This document shows, in pieces, positions 35,059-45,416 of a DNA stretch of 64,000 nucleotides. Made by a program: the position numbers and the translations under genes. Position 1 is the first letter of the stretch; each line of letters starts with the position of its first letter. This DNA comes from Streptantibioticus rubrisoli (lineage in GTDB: Bacteria; Actinomycetota; Actinomycetes; Streptomycetales; Streptomycetaceae): assembly GCF_024436055.1 (NCBI RefSeq), contig NZ_JANFNH010000026.1:22318-86317 (forward strand), given 5' to 3'. The notes beneath the pieces are model-generated. The model was not told the origin of the DNA and made no database searches. It saw only the letters and a list, made by a program, of their open reading frames with translations.

Positions 35059-36153
35059 TCAGAGCACGCTCCACGCGATCCCGTCGAGGATGTCGTGCTC
35101 GCTCACCACGACCTGCTCGGCCCCCACCCGCTCCATGATCATCAGCAGTACGAGGGCGCCCGCGCCGATCACGTCGACCCGGCCCGGGTGCAGCACCGGG
35201 ATCGCGGCGCGCTCGGCGTGCGTCGAGGCGAGCAGACGGCCGGTGATCTCCCGGACCTGGTCGATGCCGATCCGCGAGTGGTGGATCGCCGACGAGTCGT
35301 ACTCCCGCAGCCCCAGCGCGATGGCGGCCACCGTGGTGACCGAACCGGCCAGGCCGACCAGGGTACGGGCCCGCTCCAACGGCACCGTCTCGGCGGCGAG
35401 GTCCAGCGCGGCGGCGATGTCCGCCCTCATCGCCGCGATCTGATCGGGCGTCGGCGGATCGCTGACCCGGCCGTCGCGGACCAGGTGCCGCTCGGTCATC
35501 CGGACACAGCCGATGTCCACCGAGCGGGCCGCGAAAACGTGGCCGCGGCCCGAAGGGCCTCCGTTGAGGGTGGTGGGCGACGGTACTTGGCCGCGGCCCG
35601 AAGGGCCTCCGTTGAGGGTGGTGGTGGGCGACGATACTTGGCCGCGGCCCGAAGGGCCTCCGTTGAGGGTGGTGGTGGGCGACGGGTGGGCGTGCTGCGA
35701 GCCGACCACGAACTCGGTCGAGCCCCCACCGATGTCCACCACGAGGTACGGCTGGTCAAGGTCGTCCCGGCCAGCCAACTCCTTCGTCGCCCCGGTGAAC
35801 GAGAACTCCGCCTCGTCGTCCCCGGAGATCACCTCGGGCTCGACGCCCAGAACGTCCCGCACACCGCGCACGAACTCGGCGCGGTTCTCCGCGTCGCGGG
35901 AGGCCGACGTGGCCACGAACCGCACCTTCTCGGCGCCGAGTTCACGGATCACCTCGGCGTACTCGCGGCACGCGGCGAAGGTGCGCTCCAGCGCCTCGGG
36001 CGCCAGCCGACCGGTGCGGTCCACGTCCTGGCCGAGCCGCACGATCTTCATCCGCCGGTCGAGGTCCTTGATCTCACCGGTCTCCCGGTTGGCCTCCGCG
36101 ACCAGCAGCCGGATGGAGTTCGTACCGCAGTCGATGGCGGCGACCCTCGTCAC
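35059..36153 (-). CDS. ppx: Exopolyphosphatase (Ppx/GppA family) with in-frame repeat insertion
   Basis: Ppx removes terminal phosphates from polyphosphate, or hydrolyses pppGpp in the GppA branch. The ASKHA-fold 364-aa product has phosphate 1 AAIDCGTNSIRLLVAE, the catalytic Glu region ISGDDEAEFSFTG, phosphate 2 VVDIGGGSTEFVVG and VGLAGSVTTVAAIAL. At residues ~157-204, a three-unit repeat (core TTTLNGGPSGRGQV) interrupts the hairpin before the conserved FAARSVDIGCVRMTERH, making it about 50 residues longer than usual. GTG 36153 overlaps the DUF501 stop by 4 bp (GTGA), so expression is coupled in a divIC-DUF501-ppx order. Confidence 0.93.
   Translation of the reverse strand: MTRVAAIDCGTNSIRLLVAEANRETGEIKDLDRRMKIVRLGQDVDRTGRLAPEALERTFAACREYAEVIRELGAEKVRFVATSASRDAENRAEFVRGVRDVLGVEPEVISGDDEAEFSFTGATKELAGRDDLDQPYLVVDIGGGSTEFVVGSQHAHPSPTTTLNGGPSGRGQVSSPTTTLNGGPSGRGQVPSPTTLNGGPSGRGHVFAARSVDIGCVRMTERHLVRDGRVSDPPTPDQIAAMRADIAAALDLAAETVPLERARTLVGLAGSVTTVAAIALGLREYDSSAIHHSRIGIDQVREITGRLLASTHAERAAIPVLHPGRVDVIGAGALVLLMIMERVGAEQVVVSEHDILDGIAWSVL
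35541..35684. repeat. Three in-frame tandem units inside ppx
   Basis: Units begin GGCCGCGGCCCGAAGGGCCT at 35541, 35589 and 35640, with lengths of 48, 51 and about 45 bp (the third partial). Differences are mostly one GGT triplet, so the frame is preserved. Each contains the hairpin GGCCC-GAA-GGGCC, as in REP-like elements known to me from Streptomyces intergenic DNA. Confidence 0.95.
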
Positions 36154-36677
36154 TTGGCCTCCTCCTCCGCGCACACGCACGGTCCCTTGCGCCACCACTC
36201 CGGCAGCATCGCGATCGCCTCGTCGCCCAGCGGGTTCACCCCGGCACCGGCCGCCAGCGAGTGGCCGACCAGCACGTGCAGGCACTTGACCCGATCCGGC
36301 ATACCGCCCGCGCTCGGGAAGTTCTCCAGCACCTCGATGGCGTCCCGGCGCGCGATGTAGTCCTCGTGCGCCGCCCGGTACGCGGCGGCCAGCTCCTCGT
36401 CCTCGGCGAGCCGCGCCGTCATCTCCTTCATCACGCCCTCCGCCTCCAGCGTGCCGATGGCCGAGGCGGCACGCGGGCAGGTCAGGTAGTACAGCGTGGG
36501 GAACGGTGTGCCGTCCTCCAGCCGGGGCGCGGTCTCCACCACGTCCGGCAGCCCGCACGGGCAGCGGTGCGCGACGGCCCGCAGCCCGCGCGGCACGCGG
36601 CCGAGCTGCTCGCCGATGGCGGCGACGTCGGCGTCGGTGGGCGGGGCGGGTTCGGTGCGGGGCGGCGGGTTCTTCAC
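36150..36677 (-). CDS. DUF501 domain protein
   Basis: The 175-aa product contains the DUF501 pattern: a Cys-rich patch (HRCPCGLPDVVETAPRLEDG), TPFPTLYYLTCPRAASAIGT, FPSAGGMPDRVKCLHVLVGH and a C-terminal PEWWRKGPCVC. The conserved Cys/His positions suggest metal binding. The family is found next to divIC and ppx in most actinobacteria; its function is unknown. The GTG at 36677 is the assigned start, and the stop overlaps ppx by 4 bp. Confidence 0.88.
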   Translation of the reverse strand: MKNPPPRTEPAPPTDADVAAIGEQLGRVPRGLRAVAHRCPCGLPDVVETAPRLEDGTPFPTLYYLTCPRAASAIGTLEAEGVMKEMTARLAEDEELAAAYRAAHEDYIARRDAIEVLENFPSAGGMPDRVKCLHVLVGHSLAAGAGVNPLGDEAIAMLPEWWRKGPCVCAEEEAK

Positions 36678-36702
36678 GGGCGGCTTTCTGGTTCGGCGGT
36701 GG

Positions 36703-36776
36703 CTCGATGGTGGTGCGGGGCTCGATGGTGGTGGTGCGGGAGCTCGCCGGTGGTGCGGGCTCGTTGGTGGTGCGGG
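36703..36776. repeat. Degenerate ~17-bp tandem repeat
   Basis: CTCGATGGTGGTGCGGG-like units start at 36703, 36721, 36743 and 36760 (18, 22, 17, 17 bp), filling the space between divIC and the DUF501 gene. No coding role is evident. Confidence 0.75.
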
Positions 36777-36792
36777 TGCCGGGCGGGCCCGG

Positions 36793-37272
36793 TCAGTGGC
36801 TGGCGTCGGAGGAGTTCACTCCGTTCCACAGATTGTCGTACCAGGCGCGGTTGGCCACCGTCCCCGAGGCGCTGTCGCCCTGGTCGGCGTCCCTTTCGCG
36901 CTGGCCGGACATGGTGTAGCCGGTCTCGCCCGGCATGACGTAGTGCAAGTGCTCGCGGGCCTGCGCCTTGACGTACTCCGGATCGGCCCAGCGGGCCTTC
37001 TCCTCCTGTAGCCGCTCCACCCGCTGTCGCGCCTGGCGGGCCTGTTCGCGCTGGTCGGCGATCTGCGAGCGCTGGGCCACGTACTGCCGCATGGGGTAGG
37101 CGAGCGCGACGACCAGCGCGCAGACGGTCAGCGCGAGCAGCGCGGCGCGGCCGGTGAGCCTGCCGCGCCGCGGGGTACGGCCGGTGGCCCGGTAGACGCG
37201 CGCCTGCGCCTGCGCGCCCAGGGCCTTGAGCCTCGTTGCGGTCGAGAAGCGGTCCGCTGGCACGTCGCTCAC
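36793..37272 (-). CDS. divIC: Septum formation initiator DivIC/FtsB-like protein
   Basis: A 159-aa bitopic membrane protein that links the FtsQ and FtsL partners at the division septum. It has a basic cytoplasmic N-terminus, one span (ALLALTVCALVVALAYPM), a coiled coil (QIADQREQARQARQRVERLQ followed by EEKARWADPEYVKAQARE) and the conserved turn HYVMPGETGYTM. In Streptomyces DivIC is needed for efficient sporulation septation. It lies between eno and the DUF501/ppx genes, the standard actinobacterial order. Confidence 0.92.
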   Translation of the reverse strand: MSDVPADRFSTATRLKALGAQAQARVYRATGRTPRRGRLTGRAALLALTVCALVVALAYPMRQYVAQRSQIADQREQARQARQRVERLQEEKARWADPEYVKAQAREHLHYVMPGETGYTMSGQRERDADQGDSASGTVANRAWYDNLWNGVNSSDASH

Positions 37273-37325
37273 CCCTCAGCACGTACGTAGTTGTGTTTCG
37301 GGGGCCTCGCCCTCGAACCCCCCGG

Positions 37326-37350
37326 GGCCCGGGGGCGCTGCCCCCGGGCC
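37326..37350 (-). terminator. Terminator downstream of eno
   Basis: GGCCCGGGGGC (37326-37336) pairs perfectly with GCCCCCGGGCC (37340-37350) across a GCT loop. It lies 13 bp downstream of the eno stop on the minus strand. Confidence 0.7.
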
Positions 37351-37362
37351 GTCACAGGACCT

Positions 37363-39530
<2,168 letters not shown>

Positions 39531-39597
39531 GGAGATTTCCTCACCGACGCCTACGAGGTCAGCTGTCGGGTTCGGGCCGAGTGAGTTGCCCGGTCGC

Positions 39598-39735
39598 GGC
39601 GGCGCGACTTAACCCCTAGCCGGTCCGGCCAGTTGGCCGGCCCGGCGGAGAACCTTGGGTCCCCCGCTCCTGCCTACGGCGCTTTCGCGTCGACTGATCC
39701 CGTCGGTCGGCGGCAGGACTCGGCGTACCTGACCG
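39598..39735 (-). promoter_or_regulatory. c-di-AMP (ydaO/yuaA) riboswitch upstream of rpfA
   Basis: The minus strand carries the class hallmarks in order: TACGCCGAGTCCTGCCG, a paired region ending AGGCAGGAGCGGGGGACCCA, a long variable hairpin (GCCGGCCAACTGGCCGG) and GGGGTTAAGTCGCG. These match the conserved CGCYGAGTCCTGCC, GCAGGAGCGGGGGACCCA and GGGGTKAA parts of the ydaO motif. In actinomycetes ligand binding lowers rpf expression (known for S. coelicolor rpfA). A hairpin GTCGCG-CCGC-CGCGAC follows and may be the expression platform. Exact ends are estimates. Confidence 0.88.
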
Positions 39736-39765
39736 ACAGGGCTCGCGGTGGCGAGCGGTCACGAC

Positions 39766-39794
39766 CATAAACACACCTCCCGGGCGGCTGACAA
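39766..39794 (-). promoter_or_regulatory. Candidate rpfA promoter
   Basis: On the minus strand TTGTCA (39789-39794), a 17-nt spacer and TTTATG (39766-39771) would start transcription near 39759, just upstream of the riboswitch. A 10-bp GC-rich hairpin (39778-39807) overlaps it. Confidence 0.45.
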
Positions 39795-39818
39795 ACACCG
39801 CCCGGGAACCCCGAATTG

Positions 39819-39889
39819 CTGACGCGCCGTCAGTGGAACGTCAGATCCGCAGGTCGGAACCGGGATAAGCGGACGCCTGACGGCGCGTC
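39819..39889 (-). terminator. Inverted repeats between the two Rpf-like genes
   Basis: CTGACG-CGC-CGTCAG (39819-39833) is itself a hairpin, and GACGCGCCGTCAG (39821-39833) is the exact complement of CTGACGGCGCGTC (39877-39889). It lies just downstream of the second Rpf-like gene and probably ends its transcript. Confidence 0.5.
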
Positions 39890-39922
39890 GCCCCAACGGA
39901 CCGGGAGAGGTATGTCACAGGT

Positions 39923-41023
39923 TTAACCGAGAGTGAGGTGCTGTCCGGGCAGGATCAGGTCGGGGTTGGAGCCCACCACGGACTTGTTGGCCTCGTAGAG
40001 CGACGGCCAGCCACCAGGCACCGAGTGGTCTGTCGCGATTTGCGAGAGGTTGTCGCCCGGCTGAACGGTGTAGGACCCACTCCCCTGCCCGTCCGTCCCC
40101 AGGCCCTGCTGGCGTGCGTCGTCGCCGCCGCGTGAGGCACGGTCACCACCGCGGTCACCGGGCGTAGTCGGCGCCGGGTCGCTGGGCGAGGCCGACGGCG
40201 CGCCGGAAGGCGCCCCGGGCGCCGTGGGGTCGGCGCTGGCCGAACCGGAAGCGGAAGGACCGGACGCGGAAGGAGACGGCTTGGCGTGCCGCCCGCCGCC
40301 GGAGCCGCCCGAGGGCGACGGCGCGCTGCTGGCCGAGGCGGAGGGAGCCGACGAAGCGGAGGAAGAGGGCGACGGGCTGGCGGACGGCGTGCCCGACGCG
40401 TCCACCGAACCGGGCGAGGACGCGTCCACCGAGCCGGACGAATCAGAGGATCCACTCGGCACGGGCGAAGCCGACGAACCGGAGGTTCCAGAAGGACCGG
40501 AAGAACCGGAGGAGTCCGTCACACCGGACCCGTTCCCGAGCACCGGCACGTTGGACAGGCCGGATCCACCGGAGGCGCCGGAGTCGTTCCACGAACCGTC
40601 CGTCGACGGGTTGAGCGTTCCCGGGTCCACGTCCGCCGAGGCGCCGCCCTTGGCCAGGCCCGCGTCCACCGCGCAACCGCCCCAGGTGTCCGCCCCCTGG
40701 GCGGCCAGCACCTTCTCGGCGATGACTATCTGCTGCTGGCGGCTGGCCAGGTCGGGCCGCTCGGCGTAGGCCGTGCCGCCGAACCGCTCCCAGGTGTCCT
40801 GGGTCATCTGCAGCCCGCCGTACGCGCCGTTGCCGCTGTCCGCGCTCCACATGCCGCCGCTCTCGCACTGCGCCACCTTGTCCCAGGTGCTGGCGGTCGC
40901 GGCGTGCGCACCTGTCGCCCCGAGCAGCGGTAGCGCGATCCCGGCGCCGGTGACTCCGGCGGTGACGACGAACGCGGGCGCCTGACGCGGCTTGCGATGC
41001 TGACCGTTGCCCGACCTGAGCAT
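39923..41023 (-). CDS. Second Rpf-like muralytic enzyme with long Ser-rich linker and LysM
   Basis: A 366-aa secreted protein: signal peptide ending LLGATGAHAAT, Rpf domain (WDKVAQCESGGMW with the catalytic Glu, NGAYGGLQMTQDTW, WGGCAVDAG), about 150 residues of Ser/Gly/Pro/Ala linker (residues ~150-300), and a C-terminal LysM (SYTVQPGDNLSQIATDH, LILPGQHLTLG). ATG 41023 has GGAG/AAAGG upstream. It is a paralogue of the adjacent rpfA with a much longer linker, and I see no riboswitch upstream of it. Confidence 0.9.
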   Translation of the reverse strand: MLRSGNGQHRKPRQAPAFVVTAGVTGAGIALPLLGATGAHAATASTWDKVAQCESGGMWSADSGNGAYGGLQMTQDTWERFGGTAYAERPDLASRQQQIVIAEKVLAAQGADTWGGCAVDAGLAKGGASADVDPGTLNPSTDGSWNDSGASGGSGLSNVPVLGNGSGVTDSSGSSGPSGTSGSSASPVPSGSSDSSGSVDASSPGSVDASGTPSASPSPSSSASSAPSASASSAPSPSGGSGGGRHAKPSPSASGPSASGSASADPTAPGAPSGAPSASPSDPAPTTPGDRGGDRASRGGDDARQQGLGTDGQGSGSYTVQPGDNLSQIATDHSVPGGWPSLYEANKSVVGSNPDLILPGQHLTLG

Positions 41024-41162
41024 GTGAGGCCTTTCTCCGACGGCTGGGACGAGCGCAGAGCGTAGCCGGTAACGGCGTCGGTCACGGGTGGATGTAGTGG
41101 AGATCACGTGGAGGTCACGCTCGGCCGACATCCCGTCAGGTGTCTGTATTCACCATGCGTTA

Positions 41163-42416
<1,254 letters not shown>

Positions 42417-42425
42417 CCCCTGACG

Positions 42426-43118
42426 TTAACCGGTGGCGTGAGCGCGCAGCACGTCCCGGCTGAGCCGGTCGGCGAGCCGGGTGGTCTGCGGCAGCCGGTA
42501 CTTCGGGGCGAGCGCCAGCACATGGCGGCAGGCGGTGTCCAGGTCGATGCCGTGCCCGGTGGAGACGTACACCGGCTTGACCCCGTCCCGGGTGCGCAGC
42601 GCCCGGCCGACGGTCTCCCCGGCGTCGACCAGCGGCGCGCCCGCACCGCGCCGCGGGTCCAGCGCGGCGGCGTCGTAGCCGCCGACGAACGTGGTCTTGG
42701 CGACCCCGGCCGCCGGTATACCGGTGAGCACCCCCAGATGGCAGGCGAGCCCGAAGCGGCGCGGATGCGCCAGCCCCTGACCGTCGCACAGCAGCAGTTC
42801 CGGCACCGTCTGAAGCCTGCTCAACGCCTCCACCAGCACCGGCAGTTCACGGAACGCGAACAGTCCGGGGACGTACGGGAAGGTGGCCTCGCCGACCGCG
42901 GTGGCGCGCTCGACGACCTCCAGCGTCCGGGCGTCCAGCACCACCACGGCGGCGGCCACCCGGTCCGAGCCCTCGGCGTACGCCACGTCGAGCCCGGCCA
43001 CCAGCCGCGGGTCCTGCGGCCCGGGCCCCGCGCGGTCGACCAGTGCGCGCAGCCGGTCCTGGATGGCGATGGCGTCGGCCTCGGTGCGCGGCCAGGGGTG
43101 CGGGATGTCGATGCGCAT
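42426..43118 (-). CDS. nfi: Endonuclease V
   Basis: Endonuclease V nicks DNA beside deaminated bases, chiefly inosine. The 230-aa product has the metal Asp in VAGLDVAYAEGSDRVAAA, the wedge motif PYVPGLFAFRE, LLCDGQGLAHPRRFGLACHL with a second catalytic Asp, and the late His in YVSTGHGIDLDTA. Its start lies 42 bp downstream of the end of the small membrane protein gene; it overlaps nothing and has normal codon bias. Confidence 0.93.
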   Translation of the reverse strand: MRIDIPHPWPRTEADAIAIQDRLRALVDRAGPGPQDPRLVAGLDVAYAEGSDRVAAAVVVLDARTLEVVERATAVGEATFPYVPGLFAFRELPVLVEALSRLQTVPELLLCDGQGLAHPRRFGLACHLGVLTGIPAAGVAKTTFVGGYDAAALDPRRGAGAPLVDAGETVGRALRTRDGVKPVYVSTGHGIDLDTACRHVLALAPKYRLPQTTRLADRLSRDVLRAHATG

Positions 43119-43160
43119 ACGGCCATGATCGCCCAGCGCCGGGCGGGCGCGGTACCGGGT

Positions 43161-43523
43161 TCAGGTCCGCGGCCCCGGGTAGCCGCGCAGCTCGTACGGC
43201 ATCCGCCGCCTGCCGTCCCGAGGCACCTCATCCGGCTCCCGGCTGACCTCCTCCGGCTCGGAGGGCTGGGAGTCCTGGTGCCCGGGGCCGTGGTTCGGCG
43301 GGGCCTCGCCCTCGGCGACCTCGGTCGGCGTGGCCCATGCCCGGGCGCGTGGCGGGGGCTGCTCCGGTGGGGGCTGTGGGGTGCGCTCGGGTCCGAGGCC
43401 GCGCCGCAGCAGCCCGTAGAACACTCCGACCAGGGCCAGGGCGACCACGACGCCGATGCCGATCAGCAGGGGGCCGACGTTGAGGCCAGCCGCTATGTTC
43501 TCCACGCCGAATGTCCACATCAT
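43161..43523 (-). CDS. Small membrane protein, DUF6479-like
   Basis: A 120-aa protein with one N-terminal span (GPLLIGIGVVVALALVGVFY, then GLLRRG) followed by a Pro/Glu-rich cytoplasmic tail (PPPEQPPPRARAWATPTEVA). The layout matches short Streptomyces proteins filed as DUF6479 (from memory, not verified). No function is known. It lies between nfi and mazG on the same strand. Confidence 0.65.
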   Translation of the reverse strand: MMWTFGVENIAAGLNVGPLLIGIGVVVALALVGVFYGLLRRGLGPERTPQPPPEQPPPRARAWATPTEVAEGEAPPNHGPGHQDSQPSEPEEVSREPDEVPRDGRRRMPYELRGYPGPRT

Positions 43524-43552
43524 GTGGATTTCTTACCCATACGCCGGTCGGA

Positions 43553-44530
43553 TCACTCCGTTCGCTCGGCCGTTCGGATCGCGTCCCGGTACCGGCGGGC
43601 GGCGGAACGCAGCGCGGCCTCCGGGTCCACCCCCCGCCGCTCAGCGAGGGCGGCCAGGGCGAGCAGCCGGTCCCCGAGGTCGTCCGCGTCGTGCGGGGGC
43701 GGGGGCGCGGCCACCCCGCCGGTACGCGCCCGGCCCGCCAGCTTGGCGGCGAGCGCGAGGGCGGGCTGGTCCAGCGGGATGCCGTCGGTCACCGAGTCGC
43801 GGCGCTTCTCGGCGGCCTTGGTGCGCAACCAGTGCTCCTTGACCTCCTCCGGGGTCTCGGCGCGCTCGCTGCCGAAGACGTGCGGATGGCGGCGGACCAG
43901 CTTCTCCACGATCGAGCCCGCGACATCGTCGATGGAGAACGGCTCCTGCGGATCCTCCTGCGCGATCCGGGCGTGGAAGACCACCTGGAGCAGCACGTCT
44001 CCCAGCTCCTCCCGATACGCGGCCCGGTCACCGTCCTCGATCGCCTCGACGAGTTCGTACGCCTCCTCGATCAGGTACTTCACCAGGCCCTCGCCGGTCT
44101 GCTGACCGCTCCACGGGCACTCGGCGCGGATCCGGTCCATCACCGCGACCAGGTCCAGCAGCCGCCCGCCCGGCAGGTCGTACGAGGCGGGCAGCAGTTC
44201 GAGCTCCGGCATCCGCACCCGGCCCGAACCGGCCAGCCGGGCCAGCTCGTCGGTGAGCGCCGGGTCGCCGTCGCCGGGCGGTATGACCACGACCGTACGG
44301 CCACCGGCCGCCAGGTCGACCAGCTCACGGCCGGTCGGCGCGCGGTGCTCGACCTCGACGCCCGCCTCGCGCAGATACGGCAGCTGCGGGTGCCCGGCGT
44401 CCGGGCACACCACCAGATCGGCCTCCCGCAGCACCCGCCAGGCGGGCCAGGACAGCAGACCGGGGGCGACACGGTGCGAGGTGGTGAGCAGGACCAGGCG
44501 ACCAGGGGCGGTGTCGGCGTTGTCGTTCAC
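43553..44530 (-). CDS. mazG: Nucleoside triphosphate pyrophosphohydrolase MazG
   Basis: MazG cleaves aberrant NTPs to NMP and pyrophosphate, cleaning the nucleotide pool. The 325-aa product has an N-terminal half resembling a degenerate tetrapyrrole-methylase fold (LVLLTTSHRVAPGLLSW) and a MazG core: CPWSGQQTGEGLVKYLIEEA, ELVEAIEDGDRAAYREELGD with metal-binding Glu/Asp, VVFHARIAQE and RRHPHVFG. The extended architecture is normal for actinobacteria. It precedes the lipoprotein and mfd genes, a conserved neighbourhood. Confidence 0.93.
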   Translation of the reverse strand: MNDNADTAPGRLVLLTTSHRVAPGLLSWPAWRVLREADLVVCPDAGHPQLPYLREAGVEVEHRAPTGRELVDLAAGGRTVVVIPPGDGDPALTDELARLAGSGRVRMPELELLPASYDLPGGRLLDLVAVMDRIRAECPWSGQQTGEGLVKYLIEEAYELVEAIEDGDRAAYREELGDVLLQVVFHARIAQEDPQEPFSIDDVAGSIVEKLVRRHPHVFGSERAETPEEVKEHWLRTKAAEKRRDSVTDGIPLDQPALALAAKLAGRARTGGVAAPPPPHDADDLGDRLLALAALAERRGVDPEAALRSAARRYRDAIRTAERTE

Positions 44531-44671
44531 ACGTAGACGCTACCGCTGCGGCGTCGGCCGCGATCCGCCGTCCCCGGCAGTGGTTGTCTCGGGGCGAGCC
44601 CCAGCCGCCAGTGGCACCGCCGGGCCACGGAGCCGTACGTCGCGCGGCATGTGGCCGCAGCCGGGAACGGC

Positions 44672-45313
44672 TCAAGCGGCCGGGGTCGGCGCGACGGCGC
44701 GGCGCAGCCAGGGTGTGCTGGCGGAGCCGATCGTCAACGTCTGGGCGTTCCACGTGCCGAAGCGCGGATTGACGTCCACCCGCATCGCCTGGGCGGCCTT
44801 GACCAAGGACTTCGTCACCGCCGCCTGCCCGTCGGGAGTGGCCAGGTCCACACCCAGCTTGTGGGCGAGCGCCTGCGCCTCGGCCTGCACCCGGTAGAAG
44901 TCGTCGATGCCGCCCGGCGCGACCGCGTACTGCCGCAGGAGCTGGTCGCGCAGCGCGTCCGCGCCCCCCGCCTGCGCCTCGGCGGCCGCGCGCGCCTGCT
45001 GCGCCTCGGCCCGGGTGACCGTCACCCCGTTCTGCCGGGCGGCGGCGTCCAGCACCCGGTCGAAGACCAGTGCCCCCAGCGTCGTACGGTCCAGATCACC
45101 GGTCGACTCGATCAGCTGCGCGGACTGCGCGGAGCCGCCCTGTGCCTGCCGTACCGCCTTGACCTGCGACTGCAACGTGGACATCGAGATCGTCTGCCCC
45201 CCGACCACGGCCGCCGTCCCCGGATGCTCCGCACCGCAGGAGGTGAGCAGCGGCGCGGCGGCGAGCACGGCGACGGCGGTCAAGGAGAGCGTGGCGGTAC
45301 GACGGCGGACCAT
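44672..45313 (-). CDS. SurA N-terminal-like lipoprotein
   Basis: A 213-aa lipoprotein with lipobox LTSCG after a basic, hydrophobic signal (VRRRTATLSLTAVAVLAAAP). The mature part has a SurA/trigger-factor-type chaperone helix set (VVGGQTISMSTLQSQVKAVR, then VFDRVLDAAARQNGVTVTRA) but no parvulin domain. Such proteins are thought to assist secreted-protein folding. ATG 45313 has GGGAGG upstream. It sits between mazG and mfd, as in S. coelicolor. Confidence 0.88.
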   Translation of the reverse strand: MVRRRTATLSLTAVAVLAAAPLLTSCGAEHPGTAAVVGGQTISMSTLQSQVKAVRQAQGGSAQSAQLIESTGDLDRTTLGALVFDRVLDAAARQNGVTVTRAEAQQARAAAEAQAGGADALRDQLLRQYAVAPGGIDDFYRVQAEAQALAHKLGVDLATPDGQAAVTKSLVKAAQAMRVDVNPRFGTWNAQTLTIGSASTPWLRRAVAPTPAA

Positions 45314-45416
45314 GGTGCCTCCCGGCGGTTGATCGAGCGGCGGTGCACGACCTGGCGCTGATCGAGAATAGGGACCGCCGGGGGCGATATCCACTACGCG
45401 GCCACCATTGGCCGCG

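Noticed and set aside
41024..41162. Second c-di-AMP riboswitch upstream of the longer Rpf-like gene
   Set aside because: The interval lacks the GCAGGAGCGGGGGACCCA and GGGGTKAA landmarks seen upstream of rpfA.
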